From Glossina fuscipes (taxonomy: Eukaryota > Arthropoda > Insecta > Diptera > Glossinidae), in NCBI RefSeq assembly GCF_014805625.2, contig NW_024003472.1:24009-88008 (forward strand): a stretch of DNA of 64,000 nt, in the 5' to 3' direction. The notes under the pieces were generated by a model. It did not search any database and was not told where the DNA came from. It saw only the letters and a program-made list of their open reading frames with translations. Shown here one piece after another: positions 23,830 to 37,409 of this stretch (positions within the stretch are counted from its first letter, which is position 1; the number at the start of each line of letters is the position of its first letter). A program made the position numbers and the translations under genes.

Positions 23830-26800
23830 TTTTCGAGTCACTCTCAATTATTTAGTCCGCTATTCAACGATTATTTTAAAGATACACAAAGTTATGGATA
23901 TATTAGGGTGTTAGAGAAGTTACAAATAAACTGATAAGATATTAGCCTGTAACACCCCAGAGGGGGTTCATTTCACACAGGTGACCATTTCATGGGCTAG
24001 AGATTTCAAGAAAATATAGCCGTTAGATAATGAACTTTTTCCCATATTCAGAAATTTCTTAAAAAATTTATGATGACGCTGTTCTTTTAAAATTTGTTCA
24101 AAGTTTTCAACAATCTCTACATTACGAAAAAAGCCTTTGTAAACTTGGTTAAATTCTTATGGGCCAAATCCTCAATCATACCGTCGTCTTCCCATTCTTG
24201 TTTTGTGAAAAAAGTCTTATTTTTGCGCACAGAATTTGGCGTCAAAAAGTTGTTTTCAAAATAAGTGGCCCGGAAGTAAAAATTCAACTCACCGCTGTTA
24301 GCAAAATTGCATTCTGCCGATCTTGCTGTTGACGGCTATTGTCACATCAGTTTGAAAAACGCTAACGCCCAAATGTTATAGTCCATATCGTGCAGCGCTA
24401 TGCCTACTAAAATCACCATTTGTGTTCGTGATAAAATGTCAAAATATTTTAAGGGGGACTGAGCTGACCCAATACAAACTTAATTTTCTTGTCAAAGTCG
24501 CTACTAATTTTCACCATAAAATATTAAAAATTAGAACATTTTGGCCAAACAGGGGACGTTAGCAATGAGAGAGCTTAAAAATTCATCCAGCTGAACAAAT
24601 TTTTTCAGATCAATTTAATTTGCCAAAATCCTACTACTCTGCGATTTCTTTTTTTTGGGGAGATTTCGAGAATAGAAAATTTTTTTGATCGCAAAACGGC
24701 CGAATGCAAGAGGTTTTCAATGGAATTCGTTTTCGGTCAAGAGCACGCCATTGTAGCAAATTATGTCTAGATACCTGCCACCGGTACGCTAGATAGACTC
24801 TTAAACCTATTCAAAAAATGCTTTTGAAAGCATCGGCATAGTAACAGATGGGTCAATTTTAAGTCTCTTTGACTGTTGCATATATCCGCACAAACTTGAT
24901 ATAGTACGTATCGTAATTGATTCGGTTTATGAAAAGATATTGAAATATTAAAGACAACTTGGATTCATTGTATTCCTTATGAAAGTGACTAAATTGGGAG
25001 GAAGTCGAATATTAAAAGAAAATGCTCTTCTTTTTTAGTCCTAGCAATTATTTATCAGCTGGTAGTATTTGTTTCTTTTGTTAGCCTTAACAATTCCATA
25101 TTTTATCTAAAAACACGTTTCAGAATGTTATTCTAATGTCGGCAAATAGTTTCATATATTAAATATATAACTTTAAATGGTGAGTAAAGAACATTGGTGC
25201 TTTCTTAAATGGTAGGGCTCACTTTTGCTGGATACTAGACATGTTAACAAATATATATGTATATAACTTTCAATTAAATTTTGAAATAAGCTTGTCTCTA
25301 TACAAAATGTTTATGTGAGTTATGTCAGTAGGTTTTCCTTTTATATTGAAAAGCTTCGTATACCTTGGCTTGACTGAAGAATGGACTGAAAGAAAAATTA
25401 TGCTAATTTAAGGTGCAAGGTCATTATTATGCTTAACTTGTTCAATTTTTTTTTTTTTTTTTTTTTTGCTTATATGGACAAAGGGGTGATTTGCGCAATA
25501 TATGGAAACGATAAGTTTTCTTAAAGGATTTAACTTTACAATTACTTATATGTTGTGCTGGCAGATGTGTTAGGTTAGTAGTGGTCATAGTGGTGGTGCT
25601 TTTATTATTTTCCACACAAACAAATATACCAAATGGACAAATTAAAATAGATCTCAGGTAAGAATATTAGTAAATAAACACGAATGTTTGCATTATAAAA
25701 GTAAGAAACTGGTTTTGGCTAGTTGAACCCTTTTGTCGCTTAGACAAAACTAGTTTTACACATTTTTAAATATATTTCTAACTCGCACTTTGTATGCACA
25801 AGTCATACATATACGTACATCCATAAACAAAACAACGAACACTCGTTGATGTCAACTGCAAGAAAAAAGATAGAGAAGGACAAACAGGCCAGCGAAGGGA
25901 CCCTTCTGCTGATTTGCTTGCTTGCATTGTATTTTGATAAAACAACCGGTTCTTGAAAAGTTCATAGAAATTTATCAATATAAGAGTTTATAAATATGAA
26001 AGTCCAATTTGCACCGGGCTTTGCAACGTATCTAATATTTAATTAATGATGAAATGTTGTCTAAGTATTATACGTTAAATACGAGTACATAATGAGTAAA
26101 GAAAACGCTCGTTTAATAAACGTTAATATTATAGAATCAATAGACGTTAACATGCATTTAAAAACTGCACTATCTTTTCCTTAGGAGTTTGAAACGCTCA
26201 AATCGTGCACGTGAAAAGCATTGATTGTTATATGATATATACTTAACTACTACAATATTGTTTTTCCAAACTCTTAAGCGCTAAGGAAACTGTGCGAATG
26301 AATTCCTTGTTCTTTCCAATATATAACAAAATACTCAGTGCACCAATCTATAGAGCAAACTACTCGCCAAAAAACTATTTTCTTTCTCTACCATTTCTAT
26401 ACAAGATATGTTAACGAATTCGCGCCCGCGAACTTCTATTCATCGTTGCCACTGCCGTGGACGTCCTATAAACCTCTGTTTTTAACCGCGTCAACATTAG
26501 GCGCTTTCTATAGGCGCTATTGTGGGACGCCGTAATGTAGTCAACGTGATATATTCCGATATTGAGATATTTTTTTTGTATATAGAGAAACACAAGCTAT
26601 TATTGTGAAAGTATACGCAGATTGTCTGATACGATTTCCTTGCTACAAATTTTCGTAGCGTACACGCACAGGAAACATCCTAAACCCGAGCGTCTACGCA
26701 TTGCTTATATGCCAGCTTACCTATATGCCAGCATACCTAGCTGCTTTGATTTTACATTTTATTATTTCGAATTGGATATATTGATATAATGGATGGCAAT

Positions 26801-29800
26801 GGAAATAATGAATTTCATTATTTTTGGCGGTATTTAATATTAGGAACGGAAAAAATTTGACAGTCGAGAATACGTTAAAATTACGATTGTTATGTATGTC
26901 TACACAAATTTAATACAGACTATAATGATATCCGCTATAATAAAAGTTCAGAGATTGCGGTCTGGATCGAAGGGCGAAATATTTTTTACAATATACATAA
27001 TTTAATTTTCAAAAAAGTGTATCAATAATTTGGCACAGATCATCTTTGTATTTATTAAACGGCGAAATTTGAAAATGCTAGCAAAATATTTTCTGATGAT
27101 GAGCGTATATTCATGCACTCAAGTGCTAAGCACTATTTGCCTAGGAATTACTGGTAGTCCGTACCTATTTATTATATGTTATTTCAAAAATCAAAGCCGG
27201 TATTTTAAAAAAGTTTCTTTACAATAAACTTCCAACGAAAAGCTAAGCATGATTTTCAACCGATAGTACTTTTTTTTGGTTGTATGAAAAGTAACACGTG
27301 TTTGGACTAGTTGATATCGACGATAAGCTTAATGTTACGTTAGCAGAACAGTAGTTTTTTTAGAGCTAAGGTGAAATAGGGTGTCGATGACGATAAACCA
27401 TCGTTTTCGTAGAGACAGAATGTAATTCCAAATGCTTAATTATCTACTTTAAATTAAAATAATTTTATCTTTTAAAGATGATTTAAAAAGAAGCATGGGC
27501 GTGATATGCCAAAAGTGATGTGTTTTTAGTATTTAGAAAGTCGGTATGGTATAGCAAAACTTGTTTCGGAAATATTTGTTGTTCTACGCTACACACTATT
27601 ATTAACAGACATTACTACCTCCGATTAACAGAGGTGTCAATAGAAGACTTATTATTTGTGAAAACTGTGCCTCCATTTGCATTGGTTAGTTCGGCTATAA
27701 CCTGGGAAGACAAGTCATTTTTTCGCGATAGAATCTGAAATTATCCGAGAAGTGTGGAAAACTAGTAGCTAACGAATGAAAATACTTTGATTAATCCGTT
27801 TGTTCATTTTTTTGTGAAGTAAATGCATTTTTCACTAAAAAAAAAGTGAACTGTATTAATTTGTACTCCCAATGTTGTTAACAAAGTAGAAAAATTATCG
27901 ATGATTTTGCAATATCTTTTGCAGTAGTGGAGAACAATATGGTGTTTTCCTTAATATTTGTTTAAAATTAACACAAAAATGACCACCAAGTTCATAGTCC
28001 TGTTAACTGTCATTTCATGAAACATGCAGCATTCATGTATTTTCCATAAAGCGTTTACGCATAAATTAAATATTGAGACAATTTTTTCACAGGGATTCTT
28101 TGAAAAGAGGCCACAGTTATCAAATATTGTGTTCTTAAATCCGTAGATTAATTTTTCTGATCAGACAAACTTAAGTTGTGTAGTTTCTAAAGGCATTCAA
28201 AACTAAGAATATTCGGAAAAAAGAATGAGTTACTATCTACCACATGACTACAATAAATTAAATAACTTGGTGAATATATTTTGACGATTGATAGCATTTT
28301 CCTTGAATTTCTGTTTTTTTTTTATTATTTTTTACTTTTATATTTTAATTAGTTTTGCACGGCACAAGTTGCATTTAATACCTAGCCGAACATGCAAAGT
28401 AGACACTGAATATCATATATCTAGTTTGGTTGTTCTGTCTCGGTTTATGCAGAACTTATCATATTCATATATAGGTTTTTTCCAAAGTTGGAACTGAGTT
28501 AAATTTCATTTAAAAACGTGCCCGAATGGGGTTGAAATCAATTGTCTTAAAAGCGAAAGGAGAAAACTGCAAAGATTGCCTTGAAAATTATGATAAAATT
28601 TTTACTAACATATCATATTCATATATATTTCTTCAGATTTATTAAGCTTGTTCTCATCCTCATGTGCTTCCTCGACGTTCGAATGAGAAGCTTATAGGCT
28701 ACGGATATGAAAAGTTTTTACAGAAATTCTATGTTATTTACATGAAACAAGGCGTTGTTACTTTTTCGTTGGAGCATAATTCATAAAATAAGTAGAACAT
28801 AAACATAAAATATATAATGTTTGACGTCAAATTTGACTGAATTTGTTAACCACCCCGTTATTGTCCATCTTTCAGGTAATTGTCGCTTTAAAAGCTTTGA
28901 AAATGAGTGCGTCTCCATGGATATACAGAAACTTGCTTCACTTGCCATTAACATTTTTACTTTTTGTCTTTTAAATAGAAAAATGCAGAGACTTTAAGAA
29001 AGTAATATTAGAAAATGTAAACTCCACCGAAATTAACAATTTTAACGTAAGAAAAAAGTAAACGAGAAATAATAAACAGCTAGGAAAATTACATTTGTCA
29101 TAAAACGAATTTTAGTCACCTCAACCATTGAAGTTGTAAAGTTTTATATAAAATTGTATGTGTGCATACAACGTAATAAGGTGCCTTCATATGTATATGT
29201 GTACTGAACTGAACTATACATATATATGTTTATGCTAAAAGTTAGTCAGTTCTAATCTATAACTTCAAATATTCGTTGTTTTAAGATTTTCAATTTAATT
29301 AAATATATATGCTTTGTTATGGGCTGCTCAAGCCCCTTTGGATTGTGGCTATTTTCTAGGAATGAATGTGCCGGTGGGATTTTTAATGACCCATGACGCA
29401 TAAACCAGTATACAATCGGACATGACTCGGAATTAACATTGATTCGGAAGTATATATAAGGAAGTGTGGTATTAATATGTTACGAAACGGTTTGATCAAA
29501 CTGGCATTACGATATTTTACGAAAATGAATTAGAGAAGAGCAAAAAAAAGTTAAAGCACAATAACAATAATTTTTCATAGCCGAAATAGCCAAATCTATT
29601 TCATTAACAAGTAATACCACCCCGATTGCTAACCATCTTTCTGTCAATACTGCGAAATTCATGAGTGCGAATGATTGTATTGTTTTACAATATCAAGCGA
29701 GTATAAAACATCAACATAATTTTAGGCCGTACTCACTCATGTCTGTATACAAATGAAATTGCTTGCAAGTGTGTGCTGTAAGAAGCAAAGTAAGTAAAAC

Positions 29801-32800
29801 ACAACGAATTTTTATTTCGCTACAATTTCGGAAACAATTTCTTTCACATTGAATATCAATCGCGAAAGTGAGTATATTGTCGGCTTTTTCTTTGTTTTTA
29901 TTACATTCGTTATTAATGTGTATGTAAGTAACTCCGTGCATATTACTTAATGGGAAAGAACTGAATTTATGTAAAGAATCCTTTTTAGGTAGTAAATTGA
30001 CCATCTCAAGATTTACAGGTCGAATAGTTATTATGTATATTGCATATATTCAAACATTTCATATATTGAAAGAGATTAAGAAATGAATTTTCGTGGCAAA
30101 AATATGGTTTTTTTAATAGTTTTCAAAGAAATAATAATAATAACCAAATTTAAGTAACTGATAACACTCAAGTTGAAAGTTTCTAAAAGAAGTTCACCTC
30201 TATTGACTACGATATTTTGTTACATATGATACGGGTGTCAAACAATTCGATTCCGTCGAATGTGAATTTTCTGTTATTTTGCATATTAATATACATATAT
30301 TAAAAAATACATATATACATATTTTATATATAATGTTAAAAAAAATTATTCTGATTTTTGTCTTTCATTTCTGGTTTGCATCCAGGCATACCAATAATTA
30401 TTTTATATAACATGGGGTTATACATACACAAACATGCAAAGAAGTACCCATAGTCGAAATTGGCAAAATACATAACTAAATAAATAAACAACAATAGGTG
30501 TAAAGGTTCGATGCCTCTAAGGAAGTTGCTTATGAAGTTGTCTTCCTCTTCTTTATTAATTTATAATCTATTTGTGGTACATACAAATGGTTCCATATTC
30601 TCGTCGCTTGAAAATCAGCCGACTTCCAGCATGTAAGCCGAGATTTTTAACAAAGTAAATGTGTACGGAATGCGCTTTCTCTAAATTGGAAAATTAAGTC
30701 GTTATATTAAATTTTTACTTTGCTTTCTTGAATCTTACTGAGGAAATTTTTAAAGAAAAGTAGTCTGTACGCTGCGTCCAAAATGGAAAAATAGGTAAAA
30801 TAGGTAAACCTGCGCATTCAAAATGATAATGAAATCTATTCCTCTTGTAGAAGAATTTAGATATCTAAAACGCGATTAATGCATACTTAAGGAACATTTT
30901 TTGGACTTCAAACAAGTCAAAGTGTTATTTCAAAAGATAGGATAATGTTTGTTGTACAAAGGTACATACCTGACTGAAATGAAAAGTAAGTATATGTTAG
31001 AAACATAATGTGCATCATGTTTTTTTTGAATTATCCATTAGAAAGCACTTACAAAAACTGAGAGTATACTGAGTCCTATAAATAAAATTCCCTCATTTCT
31101 TTTTAACAAAATAATCCCTCGATTCTGAACTTGTAGGCTGTTAGAATGGAGACAAAGTAGAGTCGACCCGAGTTCTCAATCAACTTCGTGAAGGTATTCG
31201 AAAAGTTTCTTTGTCGTGAAGTGTTTTCAACTTTTTGGCATGACTCCTATCTTTGGCTATAAATGTTTTTGAAAAAAATAGCAGCGTTTCGATCTGTTTT
31301 CCATGTGAAAACTAAAAAAATGCGAGTAAACCTTTATCGAATGGGCAAATATCCGCTAGACTGCTATCGTACTCTATCTCCTTCCCTCTTTCCATACTTC
31401 TTCCTGACTATCACCATGTTACGCATATAAGGAACATCTTCTGAGTAAATTGAAGCGTTAAGAAAAACTAGAAAAATAACCTCGTTTTTTTTCCTAAATT
31501 CGTAATAAAAAATAAAAGATATCCAACATAACCCTAAAGTAAAAAATCGGACAGAGTCGTATTGCATAACTTTCTTGGCAAAGTCACATGGTTCTCTTTG
31601 GAAATTACATGGTCGTTGAACTTTTACCGTAATAAATTAATGGTGTCAGATGTATGGCATATTTCAACGTATTTTCCAAATCGAAATTATCTCATTTTTG
31701 CCACAAAAAACTAGTTGTTAGCTTTTTCCACCGTCATAAAGGTAATGTAACCTTTTCAGCCCACAAACCACACCTAATGATTGTTTTTATACACGTAGAA
31801 GTCCTTAGAACAATTCATGTGTTTTTATTATACCAAAGGGTCACTAATTTTTATTTTCGAAGTCATTTAATCAAATACGAACTTCATCCCATATGTGTGA
31901 AACGTAGCCGTAGGATCATTGTTGTCGTAACGTTTAACAATTTCGGTTCCCTGTATAATTATGTATATATTGTCGTCCACAAATAATGGCAAGATCCAGG
32001 CAGTATACTAAAAGAAAAATTGATTCATATATCAATCAGAAGTGTGTTTTATTCACGTTTACTTTCGGAACCACAAAATGGATGACTGTATGTTTCTTAA
32101 TGACATTTAAAGAAACAGCGTAAGAAAGCTCTCGCAACGAAGGGACACGCCAATAACCACCAAAATATTTTACAGTTGCTATGTGTTTTGTTCAAATGAT
32201 TAGAAGAATATATCTTTCTTGTTTTTTCATTTAATGCCCTAAACATTTGCATAGGAGTTATCTCATACTTATTTTTATAAAATACTTAAGAAAATATTGA
32301 TTTTTGTCAAATATGAGTTGATTATGGCGGCGAAATTTTGGCGCACTTGTCCGCATGAATAGTCGAGTAGGCAAAGGATCGCGATTAGCAAACTCAATGG
32401 TCGCGGGCTCAAGCGGTAAATGCGGTAGAGTGTTCAATACAGGCAAGCATAAGATCTAAGTTATCCGGCAGCGTTTAAATTTATACTTTGTAAATTTATT
32501 TACAAAATATACACAATAAATACATAAAGAGAAAATTTCGAGGCAAAGAGTTAGCGGTTTTTTTTTTCTTATAGATTTTCTTATAGTTTTAGAATCATTA
32601 CAGTGGAAGAAACGTGTTTAAATTGAGTAGTTTGGTTTGTTATCTTGAAGAGATTTTAAAAGAGAAAAATTCACACAACTTAGAATATATGATAGTTTCA
32701 GTCGTATCTTCTTGTTAAACTTTTCTGATAGATTTCTTGCATCGGAATTAAAGGGATGATCTATTGTGTTCTTTTTATGGTATGAATCGTGCAATTCGTT

Positions 32801-35780
32801 ACCGGCTTCCAACAAAATGTTGCAAACCGTCTTATATTCTTTCGGAAAGTGTGCTGATTTCTGTACAAATGTGGTGTCCGGTTTCAATATTTACTTCGAT
32901 GAAATTTTGATAGTTTATAAGATGTCAGAAATGAAATTATAACTTCGTATATCTTAACACTTAAACGATCTGCCCAAAGAGTGCAATATTTAATGAAAGT
33001 GATTCATTCTTACTAAAATTTTTCCATCGAGGTGTAGAAATATTATAAATACGTTTGCATGCATGTAAGTGCATTTGTACACATTTTGATTTGAACGCTT
33101 TATTTAAAATTTCTCAACAGATTAGTCCTACCCTTTATCACTGTATTTGTTTGCTTCCCCTTAAAAGCCTAGTCTGAAACTTATGCCAAGACTTATATAG
33201 AAAAGGAGAAAAATATTTGATTGATTCTCTTATTTCATTGCTTACAGGAGACATTTGTTCTAAACTAAGAGAACATAAATTGTAAAATTCTCTTTATCAA
33301 AGTTTAATATAAAATTTTTTCCAGACTCTTTTGCAACTATTTGGTTGATAGTAAAGAGAATAAGGGCGTTGGTGTAAAAGTATATAAAAAGTTATGCATA
33401 GCTCGCTTTGTTTTAACTACACCACCTTATAATCACGGTATACTAATTTTTTCACTCCCTTCATAGCGTCTAAAGATTTGTATGAGAAAGCATTAACTTA
33501 TAAATTTAATAAACATAATATTTAAAATCGATCCGATAACGAAAGAATCGTAAAAACGGTTTTTTTGTGGAGCTGGCGGAATTGAAGGTAAGAACTTGAA
33601 ATATGGCATAAATTTTCTCTTATCGACGAGAGCCGAACGTTAGCTACGATTTACCCACGTACACGTCCGCAATAGGTAGAAAACTAAAACAAAACCACAT
33701 TTACTGCCCAATATACTTGCATCGGGACATAGACAATAAGGTATTTTACCGATCAATAAAAAAACCATTTTTGTGTTTGGATAATACCTAGGTTGATAAG
33801 ACCCAAAGTCACATATGTATATTCTAAACCAACATAAAATTGTGAATCGATCTAGACGTGTTTCTTTGCTGCCAAAAAAAGTTGAATTGCAAAAACTTGA
33901 CATTGTCAGTTTATAGGCAAGCAGCAACTTTCAAAGTGCGGCGTAACTCGTCGGCGTCCACGAGCTTTTGTCAGGAATACCCGTAAATTCAATGAAAGTG
34001 TTATTTCAATCGATAAACGGCCTATGACCAACTCAAGATACGTACCAATCACACATCAAGGGGTAGTTTTATGGTAACTGGAAATACATTTTTTGTCTGC
34101 TATCTTGTATCATCTAAAATAAAAAAAATAAAATTTTCTCCATAGATTTTAATCTTATCTTACTTAAGTTTGTGTTTGGTACTAACAAAATCGTTTATAA
34201 TTAGTTGCCGGTTCTTTCTTTCCTACTTTATTTAGCGCTACTCTGCTCCACGTATGTATACTAAGCAAGCATTTTGCCACCCTGGTGGTTGGTGGCAACA
34301 ATACGCTTTCAATATTCAATTAGCAGCATGGACGCGAACGATATAAATTTATGCAAAGGTTTGTCCTATAATTATGGCAAATTACGTTGCAGTGTAAACT
34401 GGTAAAATGATAGCTTGAATTTACCATTAATTGATTCATATCAATTTTCTCTCTTGGACGATTAAACTTAATATATTGTTGTATTCATCATCGAAGGACG
34501 GAAATGTCTTTCCTTATGTTTATTGGATATGAAGTAGACTATTTTTGATCGGAGTGAAATTCTGAATTAACTGTGTTTTTATTAGCTTTTTTATAATTAA
34601 CTAATTCATTGATTTATTCGTTTCCATCTATGAGCTCAAAGGGGTTGTAAAGGTGAAATGTAATAAATCTGATTAACATTGCTAAAATGTATACGAAAAT
34701 ACATCATGAATAAAAAAGGAATATCCATCAGACTTCCACTACTTTTCAGATGACGCAAAAATATGAAAGTTCGTCGCCAGACGACTGATGTTTATGTCGC
34801 GTAACTTTGTATTTAGGCCTCAAACAGATTAGTACACTATTCAAAAAGTCAGGAAACATTTATTCAGTTTTTCGAGCACATTGACGGGTAAAGCCATGTC
34901 CTTGCTTTGTCTTTCAGGGAGCAAAAATAGCTGAATAATTTGAAATAAAAAAAGACGGTAAAAAAATAATTTTTATACATATATTTCTTTTATTAATTTG
35001 TTCTTAATCACTTAGTGGCAAAAAATTGAATAAATTTTTTTTATATTGACAATGCATAATTGTAATTTCACTTGAAACTTCATAATCATAATTCAATTTT
35101 CTTAATTTCCAATTGTTTAAAAATTTTGATTAAGGAACTTTTTCTGTACACATAATAATCAATTTTTAAAAACTTAATTTTTTGTTCTCTTCAAATAAAT
35201 CGTTTTTATTCTCATTATTATTTTTTACTTATTTCGTTTGCGTTTCTTTTCGAAATTCAATAACATTTTCTTTTCCTTTCTTTTTTTATTCCAAAATCAT
35301 TTTTAATTTAGTGTGTTTTTCTTTTTGTTAAAATACTAATCACGGCAGGCTTCAGGAACATCCATGACACATTCACGACCACACAAAGCAGAGCCAGCCA
35401 TGAAACTTGTTTAATACTTTCACATTTCCGGACTCACATCTTTGAAAACTGCAAATTCGTTGACAGGATCATCAAGTGTAGCTATTTGCACATATTTTAT
35501 TTTCAATATATAATACAAAAATATATTCTCAGTTAAAATTTTCTTTTTGATTCCATACAAAAATTGTTTTCTATAATAATAAAACTTCGACAACTTGTGG
35601 TAATAAATAAAAAGCAAAGCTGACATTTTAGTTTTATAAACATGGAAATTCAAACATTTTATAAACATCCTACAATGTAAATGTCTAACTCTTTCGAATC
35701 ATAGCTGAACGTAGTAGTGGTTCAAATATGACCATGAATTTTTTGTAATTGTCCTTCAGCCGTTTTGCAAGGCAATGAAT
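23830..35780. other. Twelve kilobases of unassigned AT-rich DNA
   Basis: No gene, RNA or transposon could be supported. The longest ATG-started frame is 31654-31986 plus (110 codons), with no recognisable content. A pure T run of about 20 lies at 25447-25467. TATA/CATATG words typical of fly intergenic DNA are frequent. The stretch 26420-26535 is locally GC-richer with a doubled TAGGCGCT but is not readable. Long intron or intergenic sequence is the simplest reading. Confidence 0.5.
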
Positions 35781-35784
35781 GTTA

Positions 35785-37408
35785 TTTAGAAGCTTCTTCT
35801 TCCTTTACTAATTTACCAGCGATGGCACTAACGAATGGCCCCGTAGTTAGCAGCTTCGTCATTGACTCCTCCAGCAAAATAACTTCGGCATAGGGCCAAA
35901 TATCTGATTGCAATTCTCTGATATTCTCGAAGATTGTAGCAAGCACTTTTCGAGTGCTTTGCTTGACAATATTCCAAAACTTTCTCATACGCAACGAACG
36001 AAGTTTGTTGCTGCTAACGCGACTATAGGCGCTCAAGCGGTGTTTATAGTAATCAAAAAATTTCGGATTTCACAAGTGGTAGAAGGACTCTGTTTAGTAT
36101 CGATTAACAAGGAAGAAACTGCTGGAATATCATTTATATTTATCGATTGGTGCTGGTTGCTTGACTGGATGTCTTTTTCTGAAATTTTTGGGTGCACCGT
36201 TCGGTCGCTTCAGTAACAGCTTTATAGAGCAATTCTTGCAATTGGGTTTAAACGCATTAGCTGCTCCGCAACCATAGCAAAACGATATTCTCTCAGCCAC
36301 ACAATCATGTTATCGGTGACCTTCCTCATGGTAATTCCAACATTTGATATTAATTGCAGCAATATCATCGTCCTTGTGAACTTCAGATTCTTCGAAATCA
36401 GGAAATCTTTTCAGGTAAAACCGGTACCTTTGAATCCAAATTTCCGCTCCGTACATCCTGCGTTTTCTACACAAATGACGCAAGTGAGCCGTTGCATAGA
36501 AGGAGTTGTTGAATTTCAGGAAGCAAGTTTCTCTTTAAAAGTTTTACTAGAGCTGCTTCTGGAAGCAGGTGACCTAATTTATCAGTCAGTTCCAAAATGC
36601 TATAATGACAACTGTCAAATAGCTCATTCGCACGTTGCTGACGGTCTCTTATCTTTTCACGATAATCTATGTTGGTCTGAACAACTTTGTAATGTGAACG
36701 CAAAGCTGAGTATAAATTATTGCATACTACTGATTTAACGGACTTGTGATACCTTCAGTACCACGCGTTAGCCTTACACTTGAAGAGAACCATATCACGA
36801 TGACAAATCAGGCTGAAATTTTCACCTAAAGGTTGTGTCTTCACGATAAGTAAACGTGTCTACCCTTAAAGCGTTAGCATTACCAGTAAATTTAATTCTC
36901 CAGTTATGAATAATGACGATGTTCTTATCTGGATGTAGGGACGAATCATCAGATTGTGTGGTACAATTAACAGAAGATAGATTCCGCCGATGAGTATCTC
37001 TTTGGCGATTGAAGGGATACCTAGTAACCAGTTAAAATTTTGTTGCTCATTTTTTCCCCTATTTGCTTGCAGGCTCATGGACACTAGTTTGGAGAGCTTT
37101 AAGTGAAATTCGATCTGTCGGGAATTGTAAATGAGTGACGTCATCCTGAGCGCGCACGCATAAATTGGTTGGTTCACTCAAATCAAAAAACCTCAGAAAC
37201 CCTTCGCAACGATAATAATGCGACCTTATTGAGTTGTTGTATTGCGATACTAAGAGATCATTTCTTTTAAATTTTCGGATTACTGTAATTCTCTGCCAGC
37301 GGATTCACCACTGTCTAATCTTGATTTAGTAGTCAAAGCTGCAGAAAGAAGTTGATTTATACCATCATTATCTGCTTGAGTCAAAATACCTCTGAACTTT
37401 TTGTTCAT
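35785..37408 (-). pseudogene. Ty3/gypsy Gag-protease relic
   Basis: A decayed gag and protease of an LTR retrotransposon on the minus strand. An ATG at 37408 opens 42 codons (KKFRGILTQADNDGINQLL) ending at 37280, which I take as the Gag start. A Gag segment is open at 36703-36467, with SCHYSILELTDKLGHLLPEA followed by LVKLLKRNLLPEIQQLLL. A Cys-rich zinc-knuckle remnant (CYGCGAANAFKPNCKNC) lies at about 36255-36205. The protease follows at 36036-35785: WPYAEVILLEESMTKLL, then TTGPFVSAIAGKL where an active enzyme has a D-S/T-G-A motif, so the catalytic aspartate is lost. The frame shifts several times between these parts. No RT, integrase or LTR is visible on either side, so only the 5' third of the element remains. 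Confidence 0.75.
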
Positions 37409-37409
37409 T

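Noticed and set aside
31654..31986. 110-codon plus frame with ATG
   Set aside because: No domain, no related copy and no context; expected by chance in a 64-kb window.
32330..32440. GC-richer stretch with a B-box-like word, considered as a tRNA
   Set aside because: No A box at the right distance and no cloverleaf on either strand.
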